A stretch of 64,000 nt of DNA. Source: JAUVPY01 sp034412795. Lineage in GTDB: Bacteria > Chloroflexota > Anaerolineae > 4572-78 > NAK82. Within the stretch, counting starts at the first letter, position 1. Every line of letters starts with the position of its first letter. The notes below the pieces were generated by a model. That model was not told where the DNA came from and did no database searches. It saw nothing but the letters and a program-made list of their open reading frames with translations. Of this stretch, positions 24,290 to 33,359 are shown piece by piece. Where the stretch lies: the NCBI GenBank assembly GCA_034412795.1, contig DAOUMD010000212.1, positions 25,856 through 89,855 on the forward strand, read 5' to 3'. The translations under genes were made by a program, and so were the position numbers.

Positions 24290-26347
24290 TTATGGATAAT
24301 TGCGCAGGACGATGGGCAGGTAGACGCTACTGCCGCTGCTGCTTTCATATTCGTAGGCGCCTATGTCGCACGCCTCGCCCTGGGGGCGGGAGACGCCGCG
24401 CTGATCGGTGGTCAACCCGGCCACGCAGTCGCCCTGATCGATGGCCGGACTGCCCTCTAACAGGGCATGGGTGAGGGTGCCGCCGCCGTTGTCTGCCAGG
24501 GGGCCCAGTTGGGGATCGGTGTTTTGCTGGTCGCCGGACCCGGTCAGGCCACAGCTACTGCCGCTGTCCAGATTGTAGCCGTTGGAGGTCAGGCCGGCGT
24601 CGCAATTGGCCGCGTTGTTGTGGGCGACGATGCTGTTTTGCAACTGGATCGTCCCCCCCCCACCTCTGTGGATACCGCCTCCGCCACCGGTGGCCGTATT
24701 GCTGGCCACCGTCAGGTAAGTCAAAGTGCTCGTACCACTGTCATTGCTCAGACCGCCGCCGCTGCCGTTGCGGGCTGTGTTGTGACTGAGGGTGCTGTTG
24801 GCCATCTCCAACTCGCCGCTGCCATCCTGGAAGATGCCGCCGCCCTCGTCGGCTGCGTTGCCGTAGATGACACAACGACTGACGGTGGCGGTGCCGTGCG
24901 CCAGGTACAGCCCGCCGCCGCTGTCGGTAGCCGTATTGCTGGTCACCTGGGTCCCGCTCAATGTCGCCCTGCCGCTTTGGATGTACAGCCCGGCCCCATG
25001 CCCGGCGCTATTGAGGCTGATGCGGCTGTTGCCGCTCTGGGTGAAGACAGCCGTGCTGCTACTTATGTATACGCCGCCGCCGGAGCCGGCGCTGTTGCTG
25101 AGAACCTGCCCCCCACTCAACGTCACACTGCCATAGCGAAGGTACAGCCCGCCGCCGCTGCTGGCGCTGTTGCTGAAGATGTCCCCGCCGCTTAGCATAG
25201 CCCTGCCACTGGAGACGAACAGCCCACCGCCGCCGGTGCCGGAATGCGCCGTGTTATAGGCGATGCGGCTGTCACCTGTCTGCGTGAAGGTGGCTGTACC
25301 CATCGCTACGTATAGCCCACCGCCCGCGTTGGCCTGGTTGCCGAGGATCTGCCCCGCGCTCAAGGTCATGCTGCCTGCCTGGATGTAGGCCCCGCCGCCA
25401 TCGTAGCTGGCGCTGTTGCTGAAGATGTCCCCGCCGCTCACCGTCACAGCCCCATCGCCAATGTACAGCCCGCCGCCGTAATAGTTGGCGCTGTTGCTCA
25501 GGATTTGGCCCCCGCTCAAGGTGGCAAGCCCGGAGTAAAGGTACAGCCCGCCGCCGCTTCTGGCGGCCGTGTTGCTGAAAATCTGGCCGCCGACCAGGCT
25601 CGCCTGGGCAGAGCCGATGCCCACCCCGCCTCCGTTGCCATCCGTGCCTGTATAAATGGCCTGGTTGTAAGCCACCAAGCTGCCGTCGGCCAGGGTGAAA
25701 ATACCGGGTGCATAAGCAACATACACCCCACCGCCACGCCCGGCGGTGTTGCTGAGGATGTGCGTTCCGATCAAGGTCAAGTTGCCCCGGCTAGAACACA
25801 CACCGCCACCATAATTTGCCGTGTTGCTTATGACCACGCTGTTGATCAGGGTTAGATCGGCGTCGTAGTTGTAGATGCCCCCCCCCCAACCGGTCCAGTT
25901 GCCGTTGATGATCGTCACCCCGGAAATGACCACCGTGCCCGCGCCGGAGCGAATGTCGAAGACTGCGTCAAGGCCGTCGGCATCGATAGTAGTCTGGTCG
26001 GGGCCCAGTCCGGTGATGGTCAGCGCCTTGGTGATGTCCAGGTCGCCGCTGGCCGCCTGGTTCTCGCCCGTCCCAGGGATGGATAAGGTGAAGGTGCCGA
26101 TGCCCAGGTTGATGGTGTCGGCCTCGCCGTTGTTGTTGGCGGTCTGAATGGCGGCGCGCAAGGTGCATATGCCCCCGCCGATATCACACGTGCCGTCGTT
26201 GGGGGTGGGGTCGGCGCCGTCCGCCTTGCTGTTCACCGTGAAGCTTGCGGCGTGCACGAGGGGCAGGCCACCGCTCATAGTCCACAAGAGGGTCAGGGTC
26301 AAGCCCAGGCCGAGGATTAGGGGGAAGATTAGTCTCTTGATGTTCAT
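24290..26347 (-). CDS. Secreted right-handed parallel beta-helix protein with CSLREA-type N-terminus
   Basis: A 685-residue exported protein. A signal peptide (NIKRLIFPLILGLGLTLTLL, cleavage near LVHA-AS) precedes a CSLREA-like segment (FTVNSKADGADPTPNDGTCD, then CTLRAAIQTAN). About 18 beta-helix coils follow, built on words such as LSGGQILSNSA, GGGLYI and NTATGGG. The C-terminus SSVYLPIVLRNYP is a Chloroflexota-type tail. The function is unknown; adhesin-like or polysaccharide-binding roles are typical guesses. The start is ATG 26347 behind AGGAAGGAAAA. The coding repeats make strong direct repeats in the DNA. Confidence 0.85.
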   Translation of the reverse strand: MNIKRLIFPLILGLGLTLTLLWTMSGGLPLVHAASFTVNSKADGADPTPNDGTCDIGGGICTLRAAIQTANNNGEADTINLGIGTFTLSIPGTGENQAASGDLDITKALTITGLGPDQTTIDADGLDAVFDIRSGAGTVVISGVTIINGNWTGWGGGIYNYDADLTLINSVVISNTANYGGGVCSSRGNLTLIGTHILSNTAGRGGGVYVAYAPGIFTLADGSLVAYNQAIYTGTDGNGGGVGIGSAQASLVGGQIFSNTAARSGGGLYLYSGLATLSGGQILSNSANYYGGGLYIGDGAVTVSGGDIFSNSASYDGGGAYIQAGSMTLSAGQILGNQANAGGGLYVAMGTATFTQTGDSRIAYNTAHSGTGGGGLFVSSGRAMLSGGDIFSNSASSGGGLYLRYGSVTLSGGQVLSNSAGSGGGVYISSSTAVFTQSGNSRISLNSAGHGAGLYIQSGRATLSGTQVTSNTATDSGGGLYLAHGTATVSRCVIYGNAADEGGGIFQDGSGELEMANSTLSHNTARNGSGGGLSNDSGTSTLTYLTVASNTATGGGGGIHRGGGGTIQLQNSIVAHNNAANCDAGLTSNGYNLDSGSSCGLTGSGDQQNTDPQLGPLADNGGGTLTHALLEGSPAIDQGDCVAGLTTDQRGVSRPQGEACDIGAYEYESSSGSSVYLPIVLRNYP

Positions 26348-26363
26348 TTTTCCTTCCTGATGT

Positions 26364-26452
26364 ATCTTCTCAAAATGTAGGGGGCGATCACTTGTGGTCG
26401 CCCTGTCGGGCAGGCACAAGGCACTGCCCCTACCCCGAATTATTGAGAAGAT
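26364..26452. repeat. Palindromic MITE-like element upstream of the beta-helix gene
   Basis: The ends ATCTTCTCAA (26364-26373) and TTGAGAAGAT (26443-26452) are perfect 10-bp terminal inverted repeats. Inner words GTAGGGG and CCCCTAC are also complementary, around a GCGATCACTTGTGGTCGCCC hairpin. It has no coding capacity. It lies just 5' of the beta-helix gene, in its probable leader. Confidence 0.6.
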
Positions 26453-26503
26453 GCGTAATTACTCTGAGGTTGTTGTGGCACATTTTTATTCTAACCGGTC
26501 AGC

Positions 26504-26531
26504 GTGAAAAAAACGTGAAAAATGGTATAAT
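26504..26531 (+). promoter_or_regulatory. Possible promoter of the SARP-type regulator gene
   Basis: A perfect TATAAT (26526-26531) with a weak GTGAAA 16 bp upstream (26504-26509). The ATG at 26568 would be about 30 nt from the transcription start, and no ribosome site is evident. Confidence 0.45.
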
Positions 26532-26567
26532 ACAAGTTGCCATCAATCCTTGAACCTGTACCAGAAC

Positions 26568-29500
26568 ATGACACACCTTTCGATTTCCCTGCTGGGGCCC
26601 TTACAAATCACCCTGGACAACGAACCCGTCGTCGATTTCGCCACCGACAAGGCGCGAGCCCTGCTGGCTTATCTGGCCGTCGAGTCGGGCTATGCCCATC
26701 GCCGTGATGTCCTGGCCGGGCTGCTGTGGCCCGACCAGCCCCAGGACAAAGCGCGCCAGAGCCTGCGCCAGGCGCTGCGCCACGTGCGCCAGGCCATTGC
26801 CGACGACGAGGCGGCGACTCCCTATCTGTTGGTCAGCCGCGAGACGATTCAATTCATCCCCGAGAGCGACGCCTGGTTGGACGTGGCTGCCTTCACCGCG
26901 CTGCTGGAGAAGAGCCGCACCCACCGCCACCGCCGCCGGGAGACGTGTTTGCCCTGCATAGGACGATTGGAGGACATGCTGCACCTCTACCGGGGCGATT
27001 TTCTGGCGCACTTCTTCCTGGGCGATGCGGGCGGGTTCGAGGAGTGGGCACTGCTCAAGCGCGAGTGGCTGCGCCGCGAGGCGGTCGAGGCGCTGTACCA
27101 CCTGGCCGACTACTACGAACGGCGCGGCGATTACGGGCGGGCGGAGAACTACGCCCGGCGGGTGGTGGCCCTGGAGCCGTGGCGCGAGGAAGCCCACCGG
27201 CAGTTGATGCGCCTGCTGGCACGAGGCGATCAGCGCAGCGCGGCGCTGGCCCAGTATGAAGCCTGCCGGCGCGCCCTGGACGGCGAGCTGGCCGTCGAGC
27301 CGAGCGGCGAGACGGTGGCCCTCTACGAACGTATTCGGGACGGGGGGGACTCGGCCCCCTCGCTAGCTGCCCCGCCGGCCCTGCCCGTGGCGCCTACCCC
27401 CTTCGTTGGTCGCAGGCAGGAGCTGGGGGAACTGGCCGAGACGCTGGCCCATCCCGAGCGCCGGTTGGTGACCCTGGTCGGCCCGGGCGGGGTGGGCAAG
27501 ACCCGCCTGGCGCTGCAGGCGGCGGCCGAGCAGATCGGCGCTTTTCCCCACGGGGTTCACTTCGTGCCCCTGGCCCCCTTGCCCTCAGCCGACCTGCTGG
27601 CGGCCGCCATCGCCCATGCGCTCAATCTGCCCTTGCTGGGGGCTCAGGACCCCGCCGAACAACTCTTAAATTATCTGCGCGCTAAAGAACTGCTGCTGGT
27701 GTTGGACAACCTGGAGCATCTCCCGGAAGCCGGCTCTCTGCTGGCCGATATCCTGCGCCAGGCGCCGGGTGTGGTCCTCTTAGCCACCTCGCGCCAGAGC
27801 CTGCAGCTTCGTGAGGAATGGGTATACCAGGTGGAAGGATTGGCTTACCCCCGGAATCAAGCAGCGCAGGACCTGGCAGGCTACGAGGCGGTCGATCTGT
27901 TCGTTCAGAGTGCCCGCCGCGTTCAACGGCGTTTCAGCCTGACGGCGGACGAGGCGCCCCACGTGTTCCGCATCTGTCGCCTGGTAGAAGGCCTGCCGCT
28001 GGGCGTGGAGCTGGCGGCAGCCGGCCTATCGGAGCGGGATTGCGCAAGCATCGCCGGCCAGATTGAGCGCAACCTGGATGCATTGGCCACCTCGCTGCGC
28101 AATGTGCCCGGGCGACATCGCAGCCTGCGGGCGACCTTTGAGCATTCCTGGACCATGCTTTCGGAGGATGAGCGGCGAGTCTTTAGCCGCTTGTCTGTCT
28201 TCCACGGCGGCTTCCGGGCTGAAGCGGCAGGGCACGTGGCCGACGCCCCAGCCTCGATTCTGTCCACCCTGCAGAATAAATCCTTGCTGCGCGGCGACCC
28301 CTCCGGGCGCTATCAGATGCACGAATTGCTGAGGCAATTCGCCGCCGAAAAGCTGAATGAAGTTCCAGAGGAGAGGGAGACAACGCGTTTCCGGCATGGC
28401 TGTTATTACGCCGCCTTCCTGGCGCGGCGGGAGGGTGCGCTCAAGGGCGAAGGGCAGGGTGCGGCCCTGGCCGAGATCGGCGCCGAGATCGACAACGTGC
28501 GGCATGCCTGGCGCCGGGCGTTGGGCCAACTCGAAAGCGGGCCGCACCAGGCGCAGGCTATGTCTGTCTTGAACGACTCTGCGGAAAGCCTATACTTGTT
28601 CTACGTCATACGCGATTGGTACGGAGAAGGGGAAGAGGCCTTTGAAGCGGCAGCCGCCGCCGTGGGCAACCTGGACGCATCAGGCCGGGGCACTGCTCGC
28701 GAGAAGGAGTTGCTGTGGGCCAGACTGCTGGCGCGCCAGGGGAAGTGCTGTGAATTCACCACCCACCTGGATCGCGCGCAGGGCTTATTTGAGCGCAGCC
28801 TGGGCCTCTGCCAGCGCCTGGAGGCCTGGAGCGAGACGGGGCTGCCGCTGCATGGATTGGGCTACGTGGCCCATATGCGGGGCGATTACGAGCGGGCGGC
28901 TCGCTATTTTCAGGACAGTCTGGCCGTGTATCGTCGCTGCCAGGATGCCTGGGGAGTCGCCAACGTCCTTAACAATCTGTGCCTGGTCAATCGCCGCCGG
29001 GGGGCCTTTCGGGACGCCGAGCGACGTAGCCAGGAGAGCCTGGCCATTCGCCGCGCCATCGGCGACCTGCGCGGCGTGGTCTCCTCTTTGAACAATCTGG
29101 GGCTGGTCTATTGTGACCTGGGCGACTACGCCTATGCCCGGCAGGCCCTGGAGGAGGCGCTGGAACTTTGTCGCCAACTCGGTCATCGGGTTGGCAAGGC
29201 CAATGCTCTGACCGGCCTTTGCCAGGCCTCCTTTCGCCTGGGTGACACCGGGGCGGCAGAGGCTTTTGGGCAGGAGAGTCTGGCTGTCTATCGCGACATC
29301 GGCGACTACTGGGGTGTGGCTATCGCCCTCAACAACCTGGGGCGTATGGCCGCCGAGCTGGGGGACTATGCCCGGGCCAGGGACCTGTACCAAGAGGCCG
29401 TCGCCTTCTTCCACCGGATCGGTGTTCAGTCGGGCCTGGCAAATACCCTGAGCAATCTGGCGGAGGCTTGCTATGAGCAGGGGGAGTATGTCGAGGCCCA

Positions 29501-29792
29501 GGCTTACCTGCGCCAGGCATTGGGCATCGCCTACGAAATCGGCGCGCTGCCCGCCGTCCTGAAAGGCCTGGTCGTGCTGGCTCGCCTGTTAGCCCACCAG
29601 GGGCAGGCCGGGCGCAGCCTGGAACTGTTGGCCTTTTGTTTGCGCCAGCCGTCCATTGCGCGGGATATCCGGGCCCAGGCGGCCGCCTTGTTCGCCGATC
29701 TGGCCAGGGACCGGTCACAGACGGACCTGGCTGCCGCCGAGGCATGGGCCGGCGCGCGTAGCCTGGACGAGGTGGTGGCCGACGTATTGTAA
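26568..29792 (+). CDS. SARP/AfsR-type regulator: winged helix, BTAD, NB-ARC-like ATPase and TPR repeats
   Basis: A 1074-residue STAND-class regulator. Residues 1-95 form an OmpR-like winged helix (LSISLLGPLQITLDNEPVVD, then RRDVLAGLLWPDQ). Residues about 100-255 form the BTAD domain. A P-loop ATPase follows, with Walker A LVGPGGVGKTR near 304, Walker B LLLVLDNLEHL and sensor LLATSRQSL. TPR-like repeats occupy about 740-1010 (NNLGLVYCDLGDYAYARQAL and similar). Such proteins bind DNA once a signal opens the ATPase. The neighbouring beta-helix gene is a possible but unproven target. A TTG at 26550 is an alternative start. Confidence 0.9.
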   Translation: MTHLSISLLGPLQITLDNEPVVDFATDKARALLAYLAVESGYAHRRDVLAGLLWPDQPQDKARQSLRQALRHVRQAIADDEAATPYLLVSRETIQFIPESDAWLDVAAFTALLEKSRTHRHRRRETCLPCIGRLEDMLHLYRGDFLAHFFLGDAGGFEEWALLKREWLRREAVEALYHLADYYERRGDYGRAENYARRVVALEPWREEAHRQLMRLLARGDQRSAALAQYEACRRALDGELAVEPSGETVALYERIRDGGDSAPSLAAPPALPVAPTPFVGRRQELGELAETLAHPERRLVTLVGPGGVGKTRLALQAAAEQIGAFPHGVHFVPLAPLPSADLLAAAIAHALNLPLLGAQDPAEQLLNYLRAKELLLVLDNLEHLPEAGSLLADILRQAPGVVLLATSRQSLQLREEWVYQVEGLAYPRNQAAQDLAGYEAVDLFVQSARRVQRRFSLTADEAPHVFRICRLVEGLPLGVELAAAGLSERDCASIAGQIERNLDALATSLRNVPGRHRSLRATFEHSWTMLSEDERRVFSRLSVFHGGFRAEAAGHVADAPASILSTLQNKSLLRGDPSGRYQMHELLRQFAAEKLNEVPEERETTRFRHGCYYAAFLARREGALKGEGQGAALAEIGAEIDNVRHAWRRALGQLESGPHQAQAMSVLNDSAESLYLFYVIRDWYGEGEEAFEAAAAAVGNLDASGRGTAREKELLWARLLARQGKCCEFTTHLDRAQGLFERSLGLCQRLEAWSETGLPLHGLGYVAHMRGDYERAARYFQDSLAVYRRCQDAWGVANVLNNLCLVNRRRGAFRDAERRSQESLAIRRAIGDLRGVVSSLNNLGLVYCDLGDYAYARQALEEALELCRQLGHRVGKANALTGLCQASFRLGDTGAAEAFGQESLAVYRDIGDYWGVAIALNNLGRMAAELGDYARARDLYQEAVAFFHRIGVQSGLANTLSNLAEACYEQGEYVEAQAYLRQALGIAYEIGALPAVLKGLVVLARLLAHQGQAGRSLELLAFCLRQPSIARDIRAQAAALFADLARDRSQTDLAAAEAWAGARSLDEVVADVL

Positions 29793-29979
29793 GAGCGAAA
29801 CGACGGCGGCTCAGAAAATAACCTCAAATCATTACGCTTTTACGCCTTACGTTTTACGAATTTGTCTGGCAAAGCAGGCCGAATTGTCAAACCAGTTCTC
29901 TTGGCAAAATGAACCATGCCACCTATGGCCTCAATTGAACCATCCCGTGCTATAACGTCTCAAAATTCACCACCCACGA

Positions 29980-30022
29980 CCCGCCTACGGCGGGATTCGG
30001 GCGCGCTCGCTACGCTCGCGCC
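29980..30022. other. Two GC-rich hairpins downstream of variable repeat 1
   Basis: CCCGCC-TAC-GGCGGG (29980-29994) is a perfect 6-bp stem with a 3-nt loop. GGCGCG-11nt-CGCGCC (30000-30022) is a second stem. Read with the minus-strand gene they fall 52-95 bp after its stop codon. Hairpins or cruciforms close to variable repeats assist DGR retrohoming in the Bordetella phage system, but simple terminators are also possible. Confidence 0.4.
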
Positions 30023-30067
30023 AGAGGCCGGAGAGTCAGAGTCTCAGAAGGTCAGAGGAGTCGGAGA

Positions 30068-30201
30068 CCAGAGTTAAAGAAAGCCGGGAGCCACGCACAA
30101 CCGAAACCCGACGCTGGGGTTCCTGAGGTCCGGGTTGTTCCTGAGGCGGCACGCGCAGCGAACGAACCTCTCATTACCGTCGAACGCGCCGCCGCGCAAC
30201 A
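30068..30201 (-). repeat. DGR variable repeat 1 (3' end of the 1084-residue NACHT-FGE gene)
   Basis: A 134-bp block equal in length and reading frame to the block at 33763-33896. The upstream 20 bp (TGTTGCGCGGCGGCGCGTTC, encoding LRGGAF) are identical. The downstream roughly 45 bp, from GGGTTTCG through the stop codon to CTCTGG, differ at one base. The middle encodes DGNERFVRCACRLRNNPDLR, then NPSV, against NADDRIVRCAYRGGDYPSDG, then NFNL, in the other copy. Most differing codons keep third base C, as expected from adenine-specific mutation of AAC-type template codons. Confidence 0.88.
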
Positions 30202-33200
30202 TTCGGGGGGCATCCCCTTCCAGGTCGTTGCCCGCACCCGCCAGGTCATCACCCTCGTAGTCATGGTAACTCTCCTGCCACTTGGTGCGGCACCACTCCC
30301 ACACGTTGCCGCTCAGGTCCAGGGCTCCGTATGGGCTGGCACCGCCCGGAAAACAGCCCACCGCGCTGGTGGCACCCACGCCGGTATCGGCGTAATTGAC
30401 ACGCCCCGGATCAGGCTGGTTGCCCCAGGGGTAGACCCGCCCATCTGTCCCGCGTGCCGCCTTCTCCCACTGGGGCTCGCTGGGCAGGGTCACCACCTCG
30501 TCTGGGCGGATCTCTCCCGCCACGCGCAACCGCCCCGTCAGCCAGCCGCAAAAGGCCACCGCTTCGTACCAACTCACTACCACCACGGGATGATTGGGCA
30601 GGTCAAAGACACCCCCGTATGTATCCGGCCCGGCTCTGTCGCCCTTCCAGTCCCATCCCGCCTGTGTCCAGCACCTCTGCCGTTTTTGGGCGTAGCCGCC
30701 GTCCTGGACGAAGGCCGCATACTGAGCGTTAGTTACCGGGTACACCCCGATGCGAAAGGCAGGCAAATCCACTTCGCGCTGGGGGGTCTCCTTCCCGATG
30801 AAGATTAACATATCATCTCGGCTGCCCATCACAAACGGGCCGGCGGGCACCTGGCACCAGACGATATCGGGCAGGCCGTCGGGACGCAGTCCCACGCCCG
30901 GGCGGGGGTCGCCTCCCGCCCCATTCCCCCGCAGACAGGCCAGGCTGTTACCAGCAGTGGCCCGCTCTACGGCCGGGAAATCCTCCTGTTTTAAGATATG
31001 CACCAGCCAGCGTTGTACGCGTTCGACCTTGCCTCGGTCCCGCTCGCCGACCCGCCCCAGGTCGGCCGTCTCGACCAGCGCCTGCCCGGCCAGGTGCGCT
31101 CCCCACAGGTCAGCCGCTTCGCTCCCGGCCTCCTCTAGCTCTTGGTAGCACAGGGTCTCGGCCAGCGCCCACACCGCAAAGGTGCTGCCCCGCGCCGCCT
31201 TGGCCCCCGCCAGCAAGGCCACCTCACGCCAGCGGTTGGGTTCCTGGCGTGCCAGGTCAGCTACTAATTCCGGATAATCGTGGTCGGTCAGGTAACAGGC
31301 GGCCAGGTACTCCTGGAAGGTGCGGTGCGGGAAGGTGTAAACGCCCACCCCGCGCGGCAACAGCAGGCCCGCTCGATGGCTGAGGTACTCCACCAGCCGT
31401 GCCGGCCTGACGTCCGGGTTCTGGCTCAGGGTCATCAGCCCACTCACCAGGTTCCCCTCCGGCACGTCGGCTGTGCCGACCAGGTTGGGCTGCGCTGCGT
31501 GGGCCCGGTAGGCCAGCTCGTTGAGCAGGTCGCGCACTTTCTCCCGGTCCACCTTCAGCCACTCGGCCAGGCTGGGCTGGTGCATCACGGCCTGTCCCGC
31601 CGCATCGCGCACGATCTTGGGGCTCTCCCACCAATCCAGCAGCAGGTCTACCGTGTCGGCATACAGTTCCTCGCGTTTCTCCGGCAGGCTGCCGCCGCGC
31701 CAGGCGTGCAGGCTGGCCATCAGCGTCAGCAACAGCGGGCGCTCGGCCAGGGCCCCCAGCCGGTCGCTGCCGAAGATGGCCCGCTTGAGGGTCTCGGCCC
31801 GCCCCTGGGCGTCATCGGCGTGCATGCCGCGCAGGACGGCGATATGCGCGTACCAGAGGTCCACAAAACGACGGATCTGGCCCGAGCTGAAGGGAGCCAG
31901 CACCGCCTCGGCGAAGCCGCCCAACTGCCAGTCCTGCTGCTGGTAGGCATAGGTGCGGCTGGTAACCAGCACCCGGCAACGGCAGCGAGTGGCTGTGAAG
32001 TCCTCCACCGCCTGCTTGATCTGCTGGCGGCGGTGCTCGGCCTCAGGCACTTCGTCCAGGCCGTCCAACAGAAGCAGCCCACCCCGTTCCAGCAGTTCCC
32101 GCGACAGGTGCGGGACATAATCGCCCAGAGCCGAAGATTCCAGGTCGGCGATGATAAAGCGCCACAAGTGCTCGGCGCTGGCACGTTCCCCGGGCGCGGG
32201 CAGGCCCCGCGCGGTGAAGTCACGCAGCACCACCCGCACCGGCAGCAGTGAGCCGTGCCTCCAGGGTTGACGTTCTTCCCCGTCTTCTCCTTCCTCGCCC
32301 GGCAAGGGAGCGGTCAACAGCGCCAGGTTGGCCCGGTCGTGGCCCAGGGCTTCTCCGGCCAGGCACATGGCCACAAAATTGACGAAGGTGCTCTTGCCGC
32401 TTCCCGGATCGCCCAGCAACACCAGACGTGGATGTTGGTTGAGCTGGGCCAGGGCCGATAGGCGCCGCGGCTCCCGGTCGGGGAGGTCCCCCCGCCCCAG
32501 GCGTTCGTGGGCCTCGGTCTCTAAGGTAAGCAGCGCAGTGTAAACCGCACCCAGGTCAAGCCGGGTTTCGCTCTCGCTGGCTACCTTGGGGTCCACCCCG
32601 GCCAGCGAGAGGTGGCCCGTTATCTCAAACAGGCGGCTCAAGTAAGCGATTTTAAGTGCCTCAGGTCGTGGGCCGGGTTGAGGCACGGTTACCTCCACGC
32701 GCTCCACCACCAGCCGCTCGATCACCGCCTGGATGACGTTACCCAGCACATTCCCACCCACGGCCACCCCCCCCTCGCCGGCCGCGGCCGCCCCTGGTCC
32801 CAGCGCCATCCCCCCACTGCCCGTCAGTTGCGCGCTGAGCGCCGACACCATGTGACGCGGCGGCACATCCAGATGTTTCTCTTGTAAGGCCGTTAGCACA
32901 TCTCGCCGGAAGCGTAGCTCGTGATAACGGTCCAGCAAGGGGGCCCAAATCTCGTCGGCCAGCAGCCCGTTATCCAACGCCGAGAAGAAGCGCCGCAGGC
33001 TGCGGGCGTGGGCCGGCAGTCCCTCGCCCCACTCCTCGGCCAGCGACTTGAGGTCAAAGCCCCCCTCGGGATCCAGCAGCCCGGCGACCACCGCTTCGCG
33101 GAAGGGCTGGTGGGCCAGCAGCGGGCGCAGGCTCTCGTCGCCGACAGCCTCCACCGCCCGGTCGCAGGCGCGATCGAAGGCCGCCCGCCGCGCCTTTTCA

Positions 33201-33328
33201 CTCCGCCTGGTGAAGCGTTCCTTGAGGTCACGGGCCTCGTCGCCGAAGCCGGCCTCGGCCAGCAGTCCCAGGCCCGCTTCCAGCGCGGCACCCAGCAACA
33301 GATCCCAACCGATCATCGCTCTTTGCAT
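30074..33328 (-). CDS. NACHT ATPase with C-terminal FGE/SUMF1-type C-lectin domain, DGR target protein 1
   Basis: A 1084-residue STAND-type protein. Residues 1-165 are helical and unrecognised, perhaps an effector. Residues about 168-195 form a Gly/Ala-rich motif (LTGSGGMALGPGAAAAGEGG) shared with target 2. The NACHT ATPase has Walker A LLGDPGSGKST near 304-314 and Walker B LLLLDGLDEV. The C-terminal 230 residues are an FGE-sulfatase fold (VPAGPFVMGS, YPVTNAQYAAFV, LDLSGNVWEW) ending in the variable repeat, GFRLCVAPGFL. In known DGRs this fold displays the diversified ligand-binding surface. ATG 33316 is an alternative start with better spacing to GGAAGG. Confidence 0.88.
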   Translation of the reverse strand: MQRAMIGWDLLLGAALEAGLGLLAEAGFGDEARDLKERFTRRSEKARRAAFDRACDRAVEAVGDESLRPLLAHQPFREAVVAGLLDPEGGFDLKSLAEEWGEGLPAHARSLRRFFSALDNGLLADEIWAPLLDRYHELRFRRDVLTALQEKHLDVPPRHMVSALSAQLTGSGGMALGPGAAAAGEGGVAVGGNVLGNVIQAVIERLVVERVEVTVPQPGPRPEALKIAYLSRLFEITGHLSLAGVDPKVASESETRLDLGAVYTALLTLETEAHERLGRGDLPDREPRRLSALAQLNQHPRLVLLGDPGSGKSTFVNFVAMCLAGEALGHDRANLALLTAPLPGEEGEDGEERQPWRHGSLLPVRVVLRDFTARGLPAPGERASAEHLWRFIIADLESSALGDYVPHLSRELLERGGLLLLDGLDEVPEAEHRRQQIKQAVEDFTATRCRCRVLVTSRTYAYQQQDWQLGGFAEAVLAPFSSGQIRRFVDLWYAHIAVLRGMHADDAQGRAETLKRAIFGSDRLGALAERPLLLTLMASLHAWRGGSLPEKREELYADTVDLLLDWWESPKIVRDAAGQAVMHQPSLAEWLKVDREKVRDLLNELAYRAHAAQPNLVGTADVPEGNLVSGLMTLSQNPDVRPARLVEYLSHRAGLLLPRGVGVYTFPHRTFQEYLAACYLTDHDYPELVADLARQEPNRWREVALLAGAKAARGSTFAVWALAETLCYQELEEAGSEAADLWGAHLAGQALVETADLGRVGERDRGKVERVQRWLVHILKQEDFPAVERATAGNSLACLRGNGAGGDPRPGVGLRPDGLPDIVWCQVPAGPFVMGSRDDMLIFIGKETPQREVDLPAFRIGVYPVTNAQYAAFVQDGGYAQKRQRCWTQAGWDWKGDRAGPDTYGGVFDLPNHPVVVVSWYEAVAFCGWLTGRLRVAGEIRPDEVVTLPSEPQWEKAARGTDGRVYPWGNQPDPGRVNYADTGVGATSAVGCFPGGASPYGALDLSGNVWEWCRTKWQESYHDYEGDDLAGAGNDLEGDAPRMLRGGAFDGNERFVRCACRLRNNPDLRNPSVGFRLCVAPGFL

Positions 33329-33359
33329 CCTTCCAGCCCACCGTAGGGGCGTCTTTTCA

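Noticed and set aside
24467..25195. 242-residue plus-strand open frame
   Set aside because: It is antisense to the beta-helix gene, whose repeated Gly/Ser/Asn codons keep the opposite strand open; low-complexity Ala/Val content and no motif.
24700..25900. Regularly spaced direct repeats that at first resemble a CRISPR array
   Set aside because: They are in-frame codons of the beta-helix coils (LSGGQILSNSA, GGGLYI), spaced irregularly and diverged.
30003..30022. GCTCGCTACGCTCGC as a perfect palindrome
   Set aside because: It is a direct repeat of GCTCGC; only the outer GGCGCG/CGCGCC pair is inverted.
31280..32251. 323-residue plus-strand open frame
   Set aside because: Lies wholly antisense to the NACHT-FGE gene, which has clear Walker and FGE motifs; composition is His/Gln-rich noise.
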